Shown: in pieces, positions 32,217-41,567 of the stretch
How the letters are laid out: the number at the start of each line of letters is the position of its first letter
How positions within the stretch are numbered: position 1 is the stretch's first letter
DNA from: Flavobacterium endoglycinae
Lineage (GTDB): Bacteria > Bacteroidota > Bacteroidia > Flavobacteriales > Flavobacteriaceae
Length of the DNA: 64,000 bases
NCBI RefSeq assembly: GCF_017352115.1
Contig: NZ_CP071448.1
Span: 2,255,001 to 2,319,000 of the forward strand
Reading direction: 5' to 3'
Position numbers and translations under genes: made by a program
The notes under the pieces: model-generated
The model's input: the letters and a program-made list of their open reading frames with translations, nothing else
The model's database searches: none
What the model was told of the DNA's origin: nothing

Positions 32217-34100
32217 ATGGATATTAATTTAGCTTTACTTTTAGTATTAACTCCTTTTTTAGGATTTTTAATCAATGTTTTCTTTGGAAAAAACTTAGGC
32301 AAAACAGTTTCAGGAGCAATCGGAACTGTTGCTGTAGTAATTCCTTTTATTGTTACTCTTGTACTTTTTAATCAAATTACTTCAACTGGAAAAACAATTG
32401 AAGTTACTTTGTTTGATTGGATTCAGATAAGCAACTTAAAAATTAATCTTGGATTTTTATTAGATCAATTGTCTGTTCTTTGGTTGCTTTTCGTAACCGG
32501 AATCGGATCTTTGATTCACCTATACTCTATCAGTTACATGCACGATGATGAGAATATGCACAAATTTTTTGCCTATTTAAATCTTTTCGTATTCTTTATG
32601 ATTACACTTGTAACAGGAAGCAACTTATTAGTACTATTTATTGGATGGGAAGGTGTTGGACTTTGCTCTTACCTATTGATTGGATTCTGGCATAAAAACC
32701 AAGATTACAATGATGCAGCAAAGAAAGCTTTTATCATGAACAGAATTGGGGATTTAGGCCTTTTAATTGGTATGTTCATCATTGGTTCAATGTTCTCTAC
32801 TTTAGATTACGCAACTTTAAAAACGGCAATTACTGGAGCTTCAAACTTAAATTTACCTTTACTTTCTTTAGCTGCTTTATGTTTGTTTATTGGAGCTTGT
32901 GGTAAATCGGCTCAAATTCCGTTATATACTTGGTTACCTGATGCGATGGCTGGACCAACTCCAGTTTCTGCATTGATACACGCAGCAACAATGGTTACTG
33001 CAGGTATCTTTATGGTAACTAGATTAAATTTTGTTTTTGATTTAGCAGTTGACGTTCAAACCGTAATTGCGATTATTGGAGCTATTACTTCATTAGTTGC
33101 TGCAACAATTGGATTAGTTCAAAACGACATCAAAAAAGTATTGGCTTACTCTACCGTTTCACAATTAGGATTAATGTTTTTAGCATTAGGATTTGGAGCT
33201 TATGAAGTAGCTGTTTTCCACGTAATCACACACGCTTTCTTCAAAGCTTGTTTATTCTTAGGTTCGGGTTCTGTTATTCACGGATTACATGGTGAGCAAG
33301 ACATGCGTAATATGGGAGGTTTGCGTAAAGCGATGCCAATTACGTTCTGGACTATGATGATTTCTTCATTAGCCATTTCTGGAGTTCCTTTTTTCTCTGG
33401 ATTCTTCTCTAAAGACGAAATCTTATTGACAGCTTTTCACCACAGTATTCCATTATACGTTGTTGGATCTGTTGCTTCGATTATGACAGCTTTCTATATG
33501 TTTAGATTAATGTTCTTGACTTTCTTCAAAGAGTTTAGAGGAACAGAAGAGCAGAAACATCATTTACACGAAAGTGGTTCATTAATTACTATTCCACTTA
33601 TCATCTTAGCAATTTTAGCCACTTTTGGAGGATTAATCAGCTTGCCAGGAAATAGCTGGCTGAATGAGTACTTAGCACCTCTTTTCACAAAAGCAGCCGG
33701 AGAAGAACATCATTTAGGCGCAACTGAATATACTTTAATGGGAGTTGCTGTATTAGGCGGATTATTGGGTATTTTAATTGCATATGTGAAATACTTCAAA
33801 CAAGATAATGTTCCTGAAAGTGATGAAAATATTACTGGTATTGCAAAAGTGTTATACAACAAATATTATGTTGATGAATTTTACGATGCAGTATTTGTGC
33901 GTTCTGTAAACGGATTGTCAAGATTCTTTAGAGATTATATCGAGACTGGTTTATCAGCACTTGTTTTCGGATTAGGAAAAGTAACGAATGAATTAGCATT
34001 TCAAGGAAAAAAATTACAAAGCGGAAGTATCGGATTATATCTTTTTGTTTTTGTTTTGGGTCTTTGTGCCATCATTTCCTATATATTTTTAGCTCAATAA
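32217..34100 (+). CDS. nuoL: NADH-quinone oxidoreductase subunit L
   Basis: 627 residues, antiporter-like proton-pumping subunit. WEGVGLCSYLLIGFW with the key Glu, the Lys in YNDAAKKAFIMNRIGD, and PDAMAGPTPVSALIHAATMVTAG (in parts: PDAMAGPTPVSALIHA) are conserved. The C-terminal lateral helix is present. Confidence 0.98.
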   Translation: MDINLALLLVLTPFLGFLINVFFGKNLGKTVSGAIGTVAVVIPFIVTLVLFNQITSTGKTIEVTLFDWIQISNLKINLGFLLDQLSVLWLLFVTGIGSLIHLYSISYMHDDENMHKFFAYLNLFVFFMITLVTGSNLLVLFIGWEGVGLCSYLLIGFWHKNQDYNDAAKKAFIMNRIGDLGLLIGMFIIGSMFSTLDYATLKTAITGASNLNLPLLSLAALCLFIGACGKSAQIPLYTWLPDAMAGPTPVSALIHAATMVTAGIFMVTRLNFVFDLAVDVQTVIAIIGAITSLVAATIGLVQNDIKKVLAYSTVSQLGLMFLALGFGAYEVAVFHVITHAFFKACLFLGSGSVIHGLHGEQDMRNMGGLRKAMPITFWTMMISSLAISGVPFFSGFFSKDEILLTAFHHSIPLYVVGSVASIMTAFYMFRLMFLTFFKEFRGTEEQKHHLHESGSLITIPLIILAILATFGGLISLPGNSWLNEYLAPLFTKAAGEEHHLGATEYTLMGVAVLGGLLGILIAYVKYFKQDNVPESDENITGIAKVLYNKYYVDEFYDAVFVRSVNGLSRFFRDYIETGLSALVFGLGKVTNELAFQGKKLQSGSIGLYLFVFVLGLCAIISYIFLAQ

Positions 34101-34110
34101 TTTTATAACT

Positions 34111-35550
34111 ATGAACGTTTCTCTTATATTAATTATTCTTTTAGTTGGTGCATTTATCACCTATTTTGTTGGTGACAAACTCGCTTCAAAAGTAGCTTTG
34201 TTCTTTAGTTTGGCAGCTCTTGGCTGTTCGGTTGTATTGTTAAACCATTTTAATGCTGGAGAAAATATCAGCTTTATGAATGCATGGATCAATCAGCCTA
34301 AAATTTCATTTGCTTTAAATGCCGATGGTTTAGCAATTGCGATGCTTTTACTAACAACTGCTTTAACTCCAATTATTATATTCTCTTCTTTCGGAAATGA
34401 CTATAAAAATGCTAAAGCTTTTTATGCACTAATCTTATTTATGGCGTTTGCAATGACAGGAACTTTCCTTGCTGCAGATGGTCTTTTATACTATATTTTC
34501 TGGGAATTAGCTCTTATTCCTATATATTTTATTGCTCTTATCTGGGGTAACGGAGATGCTGATGAACGTAGAAAAGCAGTAGTTAAATTCTTTATTTACA
34601 CACTTGCAGGTTCGTTATTCATGTTAACAGCTTTCATTTATTTATACCAAAAAGCAGGAAGCTTCTTAATTGAGGATTTGTATAAAGTAAACTTATCAGC
34701 ATTTGAACAGCTTTGGGTTTTCTTAGCTTTCTTCCTTGCTTATGCAATCAAAATTCCAATTATTCCTTTTCACACATGGCAGGCAAATGTGTACCAAAAA
34801 GCACCAACCGTTGGAACCATGCTTCTATCTGGTATTATGCTTAAAATGGGATTATACAGCGTTATCCGTTGGCAGTTACCGCTTGCACCGCTTGCTGCAA
34901 AAGAATACATGAACATTTTTATTGTATTAGGAATTGCAGGAGTTATCTACGGATCGATTGTCGCTTTAAGACAAAAAGATTTAAAGAAATTATTAGCATA
35001 TTCATCTTTAGCTCACGTTGGATTAATTGCAGCCGGATCTTACACTCTAACTCTTGATGGTTTAAGAGGATCTGTTCTACAAATGATTGCTCACGGTTTT
35101 GTTGTGGTAGGTTTATTCTTTGCTGCAGAAATTATCTTTAGAAGATATGAAACGAGACAAATTGATGAGCTAGGCGGAATCCGTACGCAATCTCCAAAAT
35201 TTACTTCAATGTTTTTGATTTTGGTTTTAGCATCTGTTGCGTTACCAAGTACTTTTAACTTTGTTGGAGAGTTTACCGTATTATATAGTCTTTCTCAAGT
35301 GAATATCTGGTTTGCTGTTTTAGGCGGAACAACAATTATCTTAGGAGCTTATTATATGCTTAAAATGTTTCAAAATGTAATGCTGGGAGAAACAAATTCA
35401 AAAACTTTTGCAGATGTTTCGGTTAACGAAGGAATTTCAATGGCTGTAATTATTGGAGTTTTATTGTTCTTCGGATTCTATCCAAAACCAATTACAGATT
35501 TGATTACACCAAGTTTAGAAACTATTTTAAACGTTATCAACAAAAATTAA
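34111..35550 (+). CDS. nuoM: NADH-quinone oxidoreductase subunit M
   Basis: 479 residues, second antiporter-like subunit. YYIFWELALIPIYFIALIWG carries the key Glu; FHTWQANVYQKAPTVGTMLL replaces the NuoL-type loop; LAYSSLAHVGLIAAG follows. Ten bases after nuoL. Confidence 0.98.
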   Translation: MNVSLILIILLVGAFITYFVGDKLASKVALFFSLAALGCSVVLLNHFNAGENISFMNAWINQPKISFALNADGLAIAMLLLTTALTPIIIFSSFGNDYKNAKAFYALILFMAFAMTGTFLAADGLLYYIFWELALIPIYFIALIWGNGDADERRKAVVKFFIYTLAGSLFMLTAFIYLYQKAGSFLIEDLYKVNLSAFEQLWVFLAFFLAYAIKIPIIPFHTWQANVYQKAPTVGTMLLSGIMLKMGLYSVIRWQLPLAPLAAKEYMNIFIVLGIAGVIYGSIVALRQKDLKKLLAYSSLAHVGLIAAGSYTLTLDGLRGSVLQMIAHGFVVVGLFFAAEIIFRRYETRQIDELGGIRTQSPKFTSMFLILVLASVALPSTFNFVGEFTVLYSLSQVNIWFAVLGGTTIILGAYYMLKMFQNVMLGETNSKTFADVSVNEGISMAVIIGVLLFFGFYPKPITDLITPSLETILNVINKN

Positions 35551-35616
35551 TATTTTAAATAAAAATAAAAATTAGGGCGTCATTAGTTTTAGATTTCCTA
35601 AATCAAAAAAACAAAA

Positions 35617-37008
35617 ATGAATACATTAATAGCTATAACAGGATTGGGTATTTTCTGCCTATTGTTTGAAATTCTAAATTTTAGAAAAGGCATTGTTCCG
35701 TTTACCATTTTAGGTTTATTGGGCGTTTTAGCACTTAACTATTACGAATTTGGATCGACAGCAAGTTATTACAATAATATGATTGCAGTAAGCAAATTTT
35801 CGACTGCGTTTTCATCATTATTTATAATTCTAACTATTTTCCTGGTAGCGTTAAGCCATAATTTTTACGAAAACCATCAGACCAAAATCTCTGATTACGT
35901 AGCGATAAAAGTATTTTTATTAGCAGGTGGGGTTGCTATGGTTTCTTTTGGAAACTTAGCGATGTTTTTCCTTGGAATTGAAATCTTATCTATTGCATTG
36001 TATGTTTTGGCAGCAAGTGATCGTTTGAATATTAAGAGTAACGAAGCGGGAATGAAATATTTCTTAATGGGATCTTTCGCATCTGGAATTATCTTATTCG
36101 GAATTTGTTTGATTTACGGAGCAATGGGAACTTTTGATATTACAGAAATTCACGATAGCGCATTATCTGCCGAATTACCAATCTGGTTTCCAATTGGAAT
36201 GATTTTAATGGTTATTGGAATGTTCTTTAAAATTGCTGCAGTTCCGTTTCACTTTTGGGCACCAGACGTTTACGAAGGTTCTCCTGCTTTAACAACTGCT
36301 TTAATGAGCACTTTGGCAAAAGTAATTGCCATTGCTACATTATACAAATTAGCATCTGGATTAAATTTAATCCCTTCATTAGAAAATCAAGATCTTTCGT
36401 ATACCTTTATCAATGTTGTAATTACTATTTCTATTGCTTCAATGACTGTTGGAAATATTATGGCATTGCGTCAAGTAAATGTAAAACGTATGCTGGCTTT
36501 TTCAGGAATCTCACACGCAGGTTTTATGTTAATGACTTTCTTAAGTATAAGTATTTCTGCTGGTGTACTTTTATATTACACTGCGGCTTATGCCTTAGCG
36601 GGTATTGCTGCTTTTAGTGTTATTCTTTATGTATGTAAAAATCAAGATAATGAAGATGTTACCAATTTCCATGGTTTAGGAAAAACAAATCCTTTATTAG
36701 CTGCAATCCTGACAGGTTCATTATTATCTATGGCGGGTATTCCTATTTTCTCTGGATTCTTCGCAAAATTATTTTTATTCGATCAAGCAATTCAAGCTGG
36801 ATATGTAATTTTAGTAATCGTAGCAGTAATCAACTCCATTATAAGTGTTGGATATTACTTCAAACTTATTTTAGCCATGTATTCTAAAGAACCAAACGAA
36901 GAGCGCACGGGAAAACCATTCCTTATTTATGCTGTTGCAGTTATTTCAATAGGATTAAATATCGCTTTAGGTTTATTTCCTTCTTTAGTATTAGATCTTT
37001 TGAAATAA
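35617..37008 (+). CDS. nuoN: NADH-quinone oxidoreductase subunit N
   Basis: 463 residues, third antiporter-like subunit and end of the operon. FLGIEILSIALYVLAA holds the key Glu, FHFWAPDVYEGSPALTTALM the conserved loop, and MLAFSGISHAGFMLM the Lys/His region. A terminator follows 23 bases later, closing the nuoA-N unit with all 14 subunits. Confidence 0.97.
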   Translation: MNTLIAITGLGIFCLLFEILNFRKGIVPFTILGLLGVLALNYYEFGSTASYYNNMIAVSKFSTAFSSLFIILTIFLVALSHNFYENHQTKISDYVAIKVFLLAGGVAMVSFGNLAMFFLGIEILSIALYVLAASDRLNIKSNEAGMKYFLMGSFASGIILFGICLIYGAMGTFDITEIHDSALSAELPIWFPIGMILMVIGMFFKIAAVPFHFWAPDVYEGSPALTTALMSTLAKVIAIATLYKLASGLNLIPSLENQDLSYTFINVVITISIASMTVGNIMALRQVNVKRMLAFSGISHAGFMLMTFLSISISAGVLLYYTAAYALAGIAAFSVILYVCKNQDNEDVTNFHGLGKTNPLLAAILTGSLLSMAGIPIFSGFFAKLFLFDQAIQAGYVILVIVAVINSIISVGYYFKLILAMYSKEPNEERTGKPFLIYAVAVISIGLNIALGLFPSLVLDLLK

Positions 37009-37031
37009 ATAAAATTTCATCTCATATAATT

Positions 37032-37066
37032 AAAGTCCGTTAAGAATTTCTCTGACGGACTTTTTA
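37032..37066 (+). terminator. Terminator of the nuo operon
   Basis: AAAGTCCGT pairs with ACGGACTTT across a 14-base loop, then a T run. Confidence 0.85.
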
Positions 37067-37096
37067 TTTACAATTGATTTTTTAAAAGAAAATATC

Positions 37097-37183
37097 ATGT
37101 TAAAAAAACGGCCAAAACAATCTAACTTCAAAAAAACTCCATATATTTGGGCTAAATCAAAGCATCAAAAACATGAACTTTAA
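37097..37183 (+). CDS. Possible 28-residue upstream reading frame overlapping the Bax1-type gene
   Basis: ATG 37097 to TAA 37183 encodes a Lys-rich peptide (begins MLKKRPKQSNFKK, ends KSKHQKHEL). Its last 11 bases overlap the start of the following gene, the arrangement of a coupling leader. No homology recognised; it may be chance. Confidence 0.25.
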   Translation: MLKKRPKQSNFKKTPYIWAKSKHQKHEL

Positions 37184-37943
37184 TTCAAAAAATCCATTTT
37201 TAAACAGCAAGCGTTTTTCAAATGCTGCTTCAAAAGCCGAAGAAGTACATCAAGCTCAGATTATTGATTACAATCAGGAAATGACTATTTCTGGTACCAT
37301 TAATAAGACGGCTATTTTATTTTTAATACTATGCGGATCTGCAATGGTTACATGGTGGATGGCATTTAATGGTATGAACATTATGCTGCCAGCTATTGGT
37401 GGTGCAATTGTTGGATTTGTTTTAGTTTTAATTTCAGCTTTTAAACCACAAGCTTCTCCGTATTTAGCACCGGGATATGCTTTGTTTGAAGGTTTATTTA
37501 TAGGAGGAATATCTGCGATATTTGAAGCTAAATTTCCAGGAATTGTAATCAATGCCGTAGGCGCAACATTAGTAACATTCTTGGTTTGTTTAGGTTTATA
37601 CAAATTTAAAGTTGTAAAAGTTAACGAACAATTTAAATCAATTGTAATTGCTGCAACACTTGCCATTGCTACTTATTATTTAATTTCTTGGATTGCATCG
37701 CTTATTTTCAATTTCACTCCAGTACATTATGGAAACTCCTTAATGAGTATTGGAATTAGTGTTTTTGTCATTATCGTAGCTGCTTTAAATCTATTTTTAG
37801 ACTTTGACTTAATTGAAAAAGGAGCTCAAGAAAAAATGCCAAAATTCATGGAATGGTATGGAGCAATGGGATTAATGATTACTCTTGTATGGTTATATAT
37901 TGAGTTTTTAAGATTACTTGCTAAAATTTCAAGTAAAGACTAA
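37173..37943 (+). CDS. Bax inhibitor-1 / YccA family membrane protein
   Basis: 256 residues with seven hydrophobic segments after a polar N-terminus that starts MNFNSKNPFLNSKRFSNA, a form common in Flavobacteriia. GYALFEGLFIGGISAIFEAKF and the C-terminal LVWLYIEFLRLLAKISS are typical. Homologues act as pH-sensitive calcium leak channels or interact with membrane proteases; the role here is not known. Confidence 0.9.
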   Translation: MNFNSKNPFLNSKRFSNAASKAEEVHQAQIIDYNQEMTISGTINKTAILFLILCGSAMVTWWMAFNGMNIMLPAIGGAIVGFVLVLISAFKPQASPYLAPGYALFEGLFIGGISAIFEAKFPGIVINAVGATLVTFLVCLGLYKFKVVKVNEQFKSIVIAATLAIATYYLISWIASLIFNFTPVHYGNSLMSIGISVFVIIVAALNLFLDFDLIEKGAQEKMPKFMEWYGAMGLMITLVWLYIEFLRLLAKISSKD

Positions 37944-37966
37944 ATTTAAGTCTACAAACATATTAC

Positions 37967-37997
37967 AAAGCCTTCTTGAAATCAAGAAGGCTTTTTT
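37967..37997 (+). terminator. Terminator after the Bax1-type gene
   Basis: AAAGCCTTCTTGA / TCAAGAAGGCTTT hairpin with a T run. Confidence 0.88.
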
Positions 37998-38031
37998 ATT
38001 TTAAGTGTATATACAGAATATAGATCATAAT

Positions 38032-38385
38032 TTATCGATAGCCATCATATTCCCAATTAAAATGATATCGTAATTTTTCAACACAATCACTCCAACTATC
38101 TGCCTCGCAAGAAAGGACAATCTTATTCAAATAAGTCCATAGTTCATTAAAATCATATTTCTCTACAATAATTAAAGGACGTGCTGCCAGTATTCCATCT
38201 TCTGCCTTCAAAAGCTTTAACCCTTCAGGAGTCGCAATTCTTATAGAAAAAAGATCCGCTCCTTTTTTATTTTTCTCTCCTATATCCATAAGTATAGACT
38301 CTATAAAAACCAAATCGTCCTCAGGTTTCCATGAAAACAAATTTTGTCCACTTCCAGAATAAATCGCATAAATTACCAATTTCAC
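38032..38385 (-). CDS. Imm8-like immunity protein, orphan
   Basis: 117 residues, no signal peptide. The order of features fits the Imm8 family: an acidic N-terminus (WKPEDDLVFIESILMDIG), FSIRIATPEGL in the middle, RPLIIVEKYDFNELWTYLNK, and WSDCVEKLRYHFNWEYDGY at the end. Imm8 proteins protect against polymorphic toxins delivered between cells. No toxin, VgrG/PAAR or Rhs gene lies within the window, so it may give protection against foreign toxins or be a remnant. Family call moderate. Confidence 0.62.
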   Translation of the reverse strand: MKLVIYAIYSGSGQNLFSWKPEDDLVFIESILMDIGEKNKKGADLFSIRIATPEGLKLLKAEDGILAARPLIIVEKYDFNELWTYLNKIVLSCEADSWSDCVEKLRYHFNWEYDGYR

Positions 38386-38567
38386 TTGAGCACTTTTTAA
38401 TTAAATCTTTTAAAATATTCATTTTTAACTACGATACAAATTTAATAATTTCAAACAAAAAATAAGAAAAAACTTACTAACTAAAAAATTTAACAAAAAT
38501 TGGTAAAATCCATTAAAAAATTTAAAATATAAGGTAAAAGATTTCTTAAACCGCATCAATACTAATG

Positions 38568-38600
38568 TGTAATTTATTACAATTTATGCAATAAATTACA
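38568..38600. promoter_or_regulatory. Inverted repeat upstream of the pectate lyase
   Basis: TGTAATTTATT (38568-38578) and AATAAATTACA (38590-38600) are perfect inverted copies with an 11-base spacer. The TGTAAT...ATTACA ends match those of the palindrome at 38687-38700, so both may bind the same protein. Confidence 0.45.
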
Positions 38601-38686
38601 TTATAATCATTTAAAAGATAATTTTTTAATATATAACTATTTTACTACTAAAATTAATGAGAATATCAAAATTTTACATAATTTAG

Positions 38687-38700
38687 TGTAATCGATTACA
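38687..38700. promoter_or_regulatory. LacI-type palindromic operator upstream of the pectate lyase
   Basis: TGTAATCGATTACA is a perfect 14-base palindrome with the central CG typical of LacI-family operators, 66 bases before the lyase ATG. No LacI-type gene is in the window, so the regulator would act from elsewhere. Confidence 0.55.
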
Positions 38701-38766
38701 ATAAATCGTAGAACCACAATCACAAAAAACCACAAAAACTATTATTAATGTTTAACTTAAACTATT

Positions 38767-41517
38767 ATGAAAAAAAACTTACTTTTTCTAGCGGTCTTTC
38801 TTTTTGTGTCACAAACTTGGGCACAGCAAATTACTGAAGCCAGCGGATGGCTTGAATCTGTTTTTGTAAAATGGCAGCCTGTTTCGAATGCTCAATCGTA
38901 TAACGTTTATTTTTCCGGAGAAGGAATAGTTGACCGAAAAATTGACACACAGCTTATTAGAAGTTACGGCAGTTATTTTCGTGCAGATATTCCGGGATTA
39001 AAAGCTGGGGCTTATACTGTAAAAATTAAACCCGTAATTTCAGGAACTGAAGGAACAGGAACAACAAGCAGCTCTTTAATTGTTAAAGCACACGATCGTT
39101 CAGGATTTGCTTTTGCTAATTCACGCATTCCTGGCGCTTATAATGCCGATGGAACTCCTAAAAGCAATGCAGTGATTTTGTATATCACTGAACAAACTAA
39201 AAACACTGTTTCGTTAACCGTAACAGGAGCTACAACCAATCCTTGCGTGGGTTTACAAACAATTTTAGACGGTTATAAAAAGGGTAAAGATGCGAGACCG
39301 TTAATAATCCGAATGATTGGACAAATAACGGATTTGTCATACATGCTAAATGGTGATATTGTAATCGAAAACAATAATTATGCTTCAAGTTATATCACAT
39401 TAGAAGGAATTGGAAACGATGCAGTAGCTGACGGCTGGGGAATACGAATTAAAAATGCGTCAAATGTTGAAGTCAGAAATATAGGAACAATGAATTGTGA
39501 CAGCGGTGAAGGTGACAACATTGGTTTACAGCAAGACAACGATTATATTTGGGTACATAATTGCGATTTCTTTTATGGAAATGCAGGAAGCGATGCCGAT
39601 CAGGTAAAAGGTGATGGTGCTTTGGACTGTAAAAAATCTACTTATATTACTTTTTCATACAATCACTTTTGGGATTCTGGAAAATCAAATCTTTTAGGTC
39701 TAAGTGAAGGAACAACGGCAGGTTTGTATATCACATATCATCATAACTGGTACGATCATTCAGATTCTCGTCATCCCCGAGTTAGGTATTATTCAGCTCA
39801 TGTCTACAACAATTATTATGATGGAAATTCAAAATATGGTGTTGGCTCTACTATGGGGTCCTCAGTTTTTGTGGAAGCCAACTATTTTAGAAACTGTAAA
39901 TATCCAATGCTGACTTCTATGCAAGGAACTGATGTGTATAATGGAGCAACAGGAACTTTTTCGAGCGAAGATGGAGGAACCATAAAAGCATTCAATAATA
40001 CTATGAGCGGTCAGACACGTTTTGTGGCTTACAATCCTTCCACTTATCCTGTAGAATTTGACGCTTATGTTGCGACTTCAAGAAATGAAACTATCAGCAG
40101 CGGTATTACTTCTAAAAAAGGAGCTAAAACTTATAACAACTTCGACACGAATTCAAGTATTATGTATTCTTACACGCCTGATAGTCCTGAAACAGCGAGA
40201 ACAAACGTAATGCAATACGCTGGACGTATTTCGGGAGGAGATTTACAATGGACATTCAATAATGCTGTTGATGATAGTGCAGACGCTGTAAATACAGGAT
40301 TAAAAGCAGCATTAACAGGATACCAAACAAATCTTGTCTTTGTACAAAGTGAATCTGCAACAGGAAATCAAACATTGACTTCAACCACCAATACCAATCA
40401 AACGGTAACCAGTGGAACTGCAATTGCTTCAATCGTTTTTACTTGGGGAGGCGACGCAACAGATGCGACTGTAACAGGATTACCCGCTTCTGGATTGACA
40501 TTTGTAAAAAATACTTCTGCAAAAACCATTACAATTTCAGGATCTCCAACCGCTACAGTAAATTATTCAATAGCTACGACTGGAAATTTGGGTACTTCTG
40601 CAACAGGATCAGGAACCATTACAGTTACGGCGGCGGGTGCACAAACCTTAACTTCCACAAACAATAACAGTCAAACTGTAGCCAGCGGAATTGCCATTAA
40701 TTCTATTGTATTTACATGGGGCGGAACTGCAACGGATGCAACATTAACAGGACTTCCAGCTTCTGGAATTAGTTTTGTAAAAAATACATCCGCAAAAACT
40801 ATTACTATTACAGGAACTCCAACAGCCAATGTTTCTTATACCGTTACTACTACCGGAACTGGAACCACAGCAATTGCATCAGGAACGATAACAGTAACAA
40901 CGAGCAGTTCTGGTAATGAAATCCATAATTTTACAGCATCTGGAAAAACCAGTTCTTTCTACAATATAACTGGAAATCTTTCCACAACAAAAGGGACAGT
41001 AACTTACAATGGTTTGACATTGACGCAATGCCTGAAAATAGAATCTTCTACAAGCATTACTTTTACTACATCACAAACAAGTACTTTAACTCTTGTATTT
41101 GTAGAATCTGCAGCGACTATTAAAGTGGATGGAGTTGACAAAACAGCTTCTGGAGGAATTGTAACAGTTTCGCTTGCTGCAGGAAATCATACAATTACTA
41201 AAAAAGACACATCCAATCTGTTCTATATGAGTACTGTTTACAACACTGGTACTTTACGAATTGCAGATTCTGAAACTCTTGTTCAACCTGAAGAAAAAGT
41301 TTTATTATATCCAAATCCAGTTAATAGCACTTTGCATTTAATTGATAATGCTCAGAAAGTTGAAACTATTGAAATTTATAACCTCCTTGGTGCTTTGGTA
41401 AAAACGGTTCAAAAAAATACTGAAAGCATTGATATCAGTAATTTATCTTCCGGAACATATATTGCTAAAATTCAAACCAATACTGGTCTGATCAACCAAA
41501 AGATTATTAAAAAATAA
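38767..41517 (+). CDS. Secreted PL1 pectate lyase with C-terminal type IX secretion tail
   Basis: Cleaves polygalacturonate by beta-elimination outside the cell. 916 residues. Signal peptide (FLFVSQTWAQ), fibronectin III-like section (about 20-110), parallel beta-helix PL1 domain (about 110-480) with calcium-site acidic residues in SDADQVKGDGALDCKK, FSYNHFWDSGKSNLLG and the catalytic-Arg region DSRHPRVRYYSAHVYNNYYDG (in parts: DSRHPRVRYY). Two near-copies of an approximately 85-residue repeat follow (TLTST...TSGTAI, TFVKNTSAKTITISG). The end LYPNPVNSTLHL...YIAKIQTNTGLINQKIIKK is a type A sorting domain for the T9SS. Stand-alone gene, not inside a pectin locus. Confidence 0.93.
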   Translation: MKKNLLFLAVFLFVSQTWAQQITEASGWLESVFVKWQPVSNAQSYNVYFSGEGIVDRKIDTQLIRSYGSYFRADIPGLKAGAYTVKIKPVISGTEGTGTTSSSLIVKAHDRSGFAFANSRIPGAYNADGTPKSNAVILYITEQTKNTVSLTVTGATTNPCVGLQTILDGYKKGKDARPLIIRMIGQITDLSYMLNGDIVIENNNYASSYITLEGIGNDAVADGWGIRIKNASNVEVRNIGTMNCDSGEGDNIGLQQDNDYIWVHNCDFFYGNAGSDADQVKGDGALDCKKSTYITFSYNHFWDSGKSNLLGLSEGTTAGLYITYHHNWYDHSDSRHPRVRYYSAHVYNNYYDGNSKYGVGSTMGSSVFVEANYFRNCKYPMLTSMQGTDVYNGATGTFSSEDGGTIKAFNNTMSGQTRFVAYNPSTYPVEFDAYVATSRNETISSGITSKKGAKTYNNFDTNSSIMYSYTPDSPETARTNVMQYAGRISGGDLQWTFNNAVDDSADAVNTGLKAALTGYQTNLVFVQSESATGNQTLTSTTNTNQTVTSGTAIASIVFTWGGDATDATVTGLPASGLTFVKNTSAKTITISGSPTATVNYSIATTGNLGTSATGSGTITVTAAGAQTLTSTNNNSQTVASGIAINSIVFTWGGTATDATLTGLPASGISFVKNTSAKTITITGTPTANVSYTVTTTGTGTTAIASGTITVTTSSSGNEIHNFTASGKTSSFYNITGNLSTTKGTVTYNGLTLTQCLKIESSTSITFTTSQTSTLTLVFVESAATIKVDGVDKTASGGIVTVSLAAGNHTITKKDTSNLFYMSTVYNTGTLRIADSETLVQPEEKVLLYPNPVNSTLHLIDNAQKVETIEIYNLLGALVKTVQKNTESIDISNLSSGTYIAKIQTNTGLINQKIIKK

Positions 41518-41529
41518 ATCCAAAAGAGA

Positions 41530-41556
41530 AAAGGCTTCCATTGATTGGAAGCCTTT
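41530..41556. terminator. Bidirectional terminator between lyase and lipoprotein genes
   Basis: AAAGGCTTCCA pairs with TGGAAGCCTTT, 5-base loop, between two convergent genes. Confidence 0.85.
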
Positions 41557-41567
41557 GTTATAAATAT

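Larger units (their letters stand above)
38386..38766. other. 381-base regulatory region upstream of the pectate lyase
   Basis: No gene. AT-rich, with two inverted repeats described separately (38568-38600 and 38687-38700). Direction of the flanking genes makes this the promoter region for both the minus-strand Imm8-like gene and the plus-strand lyase. Confidence 0.7.
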
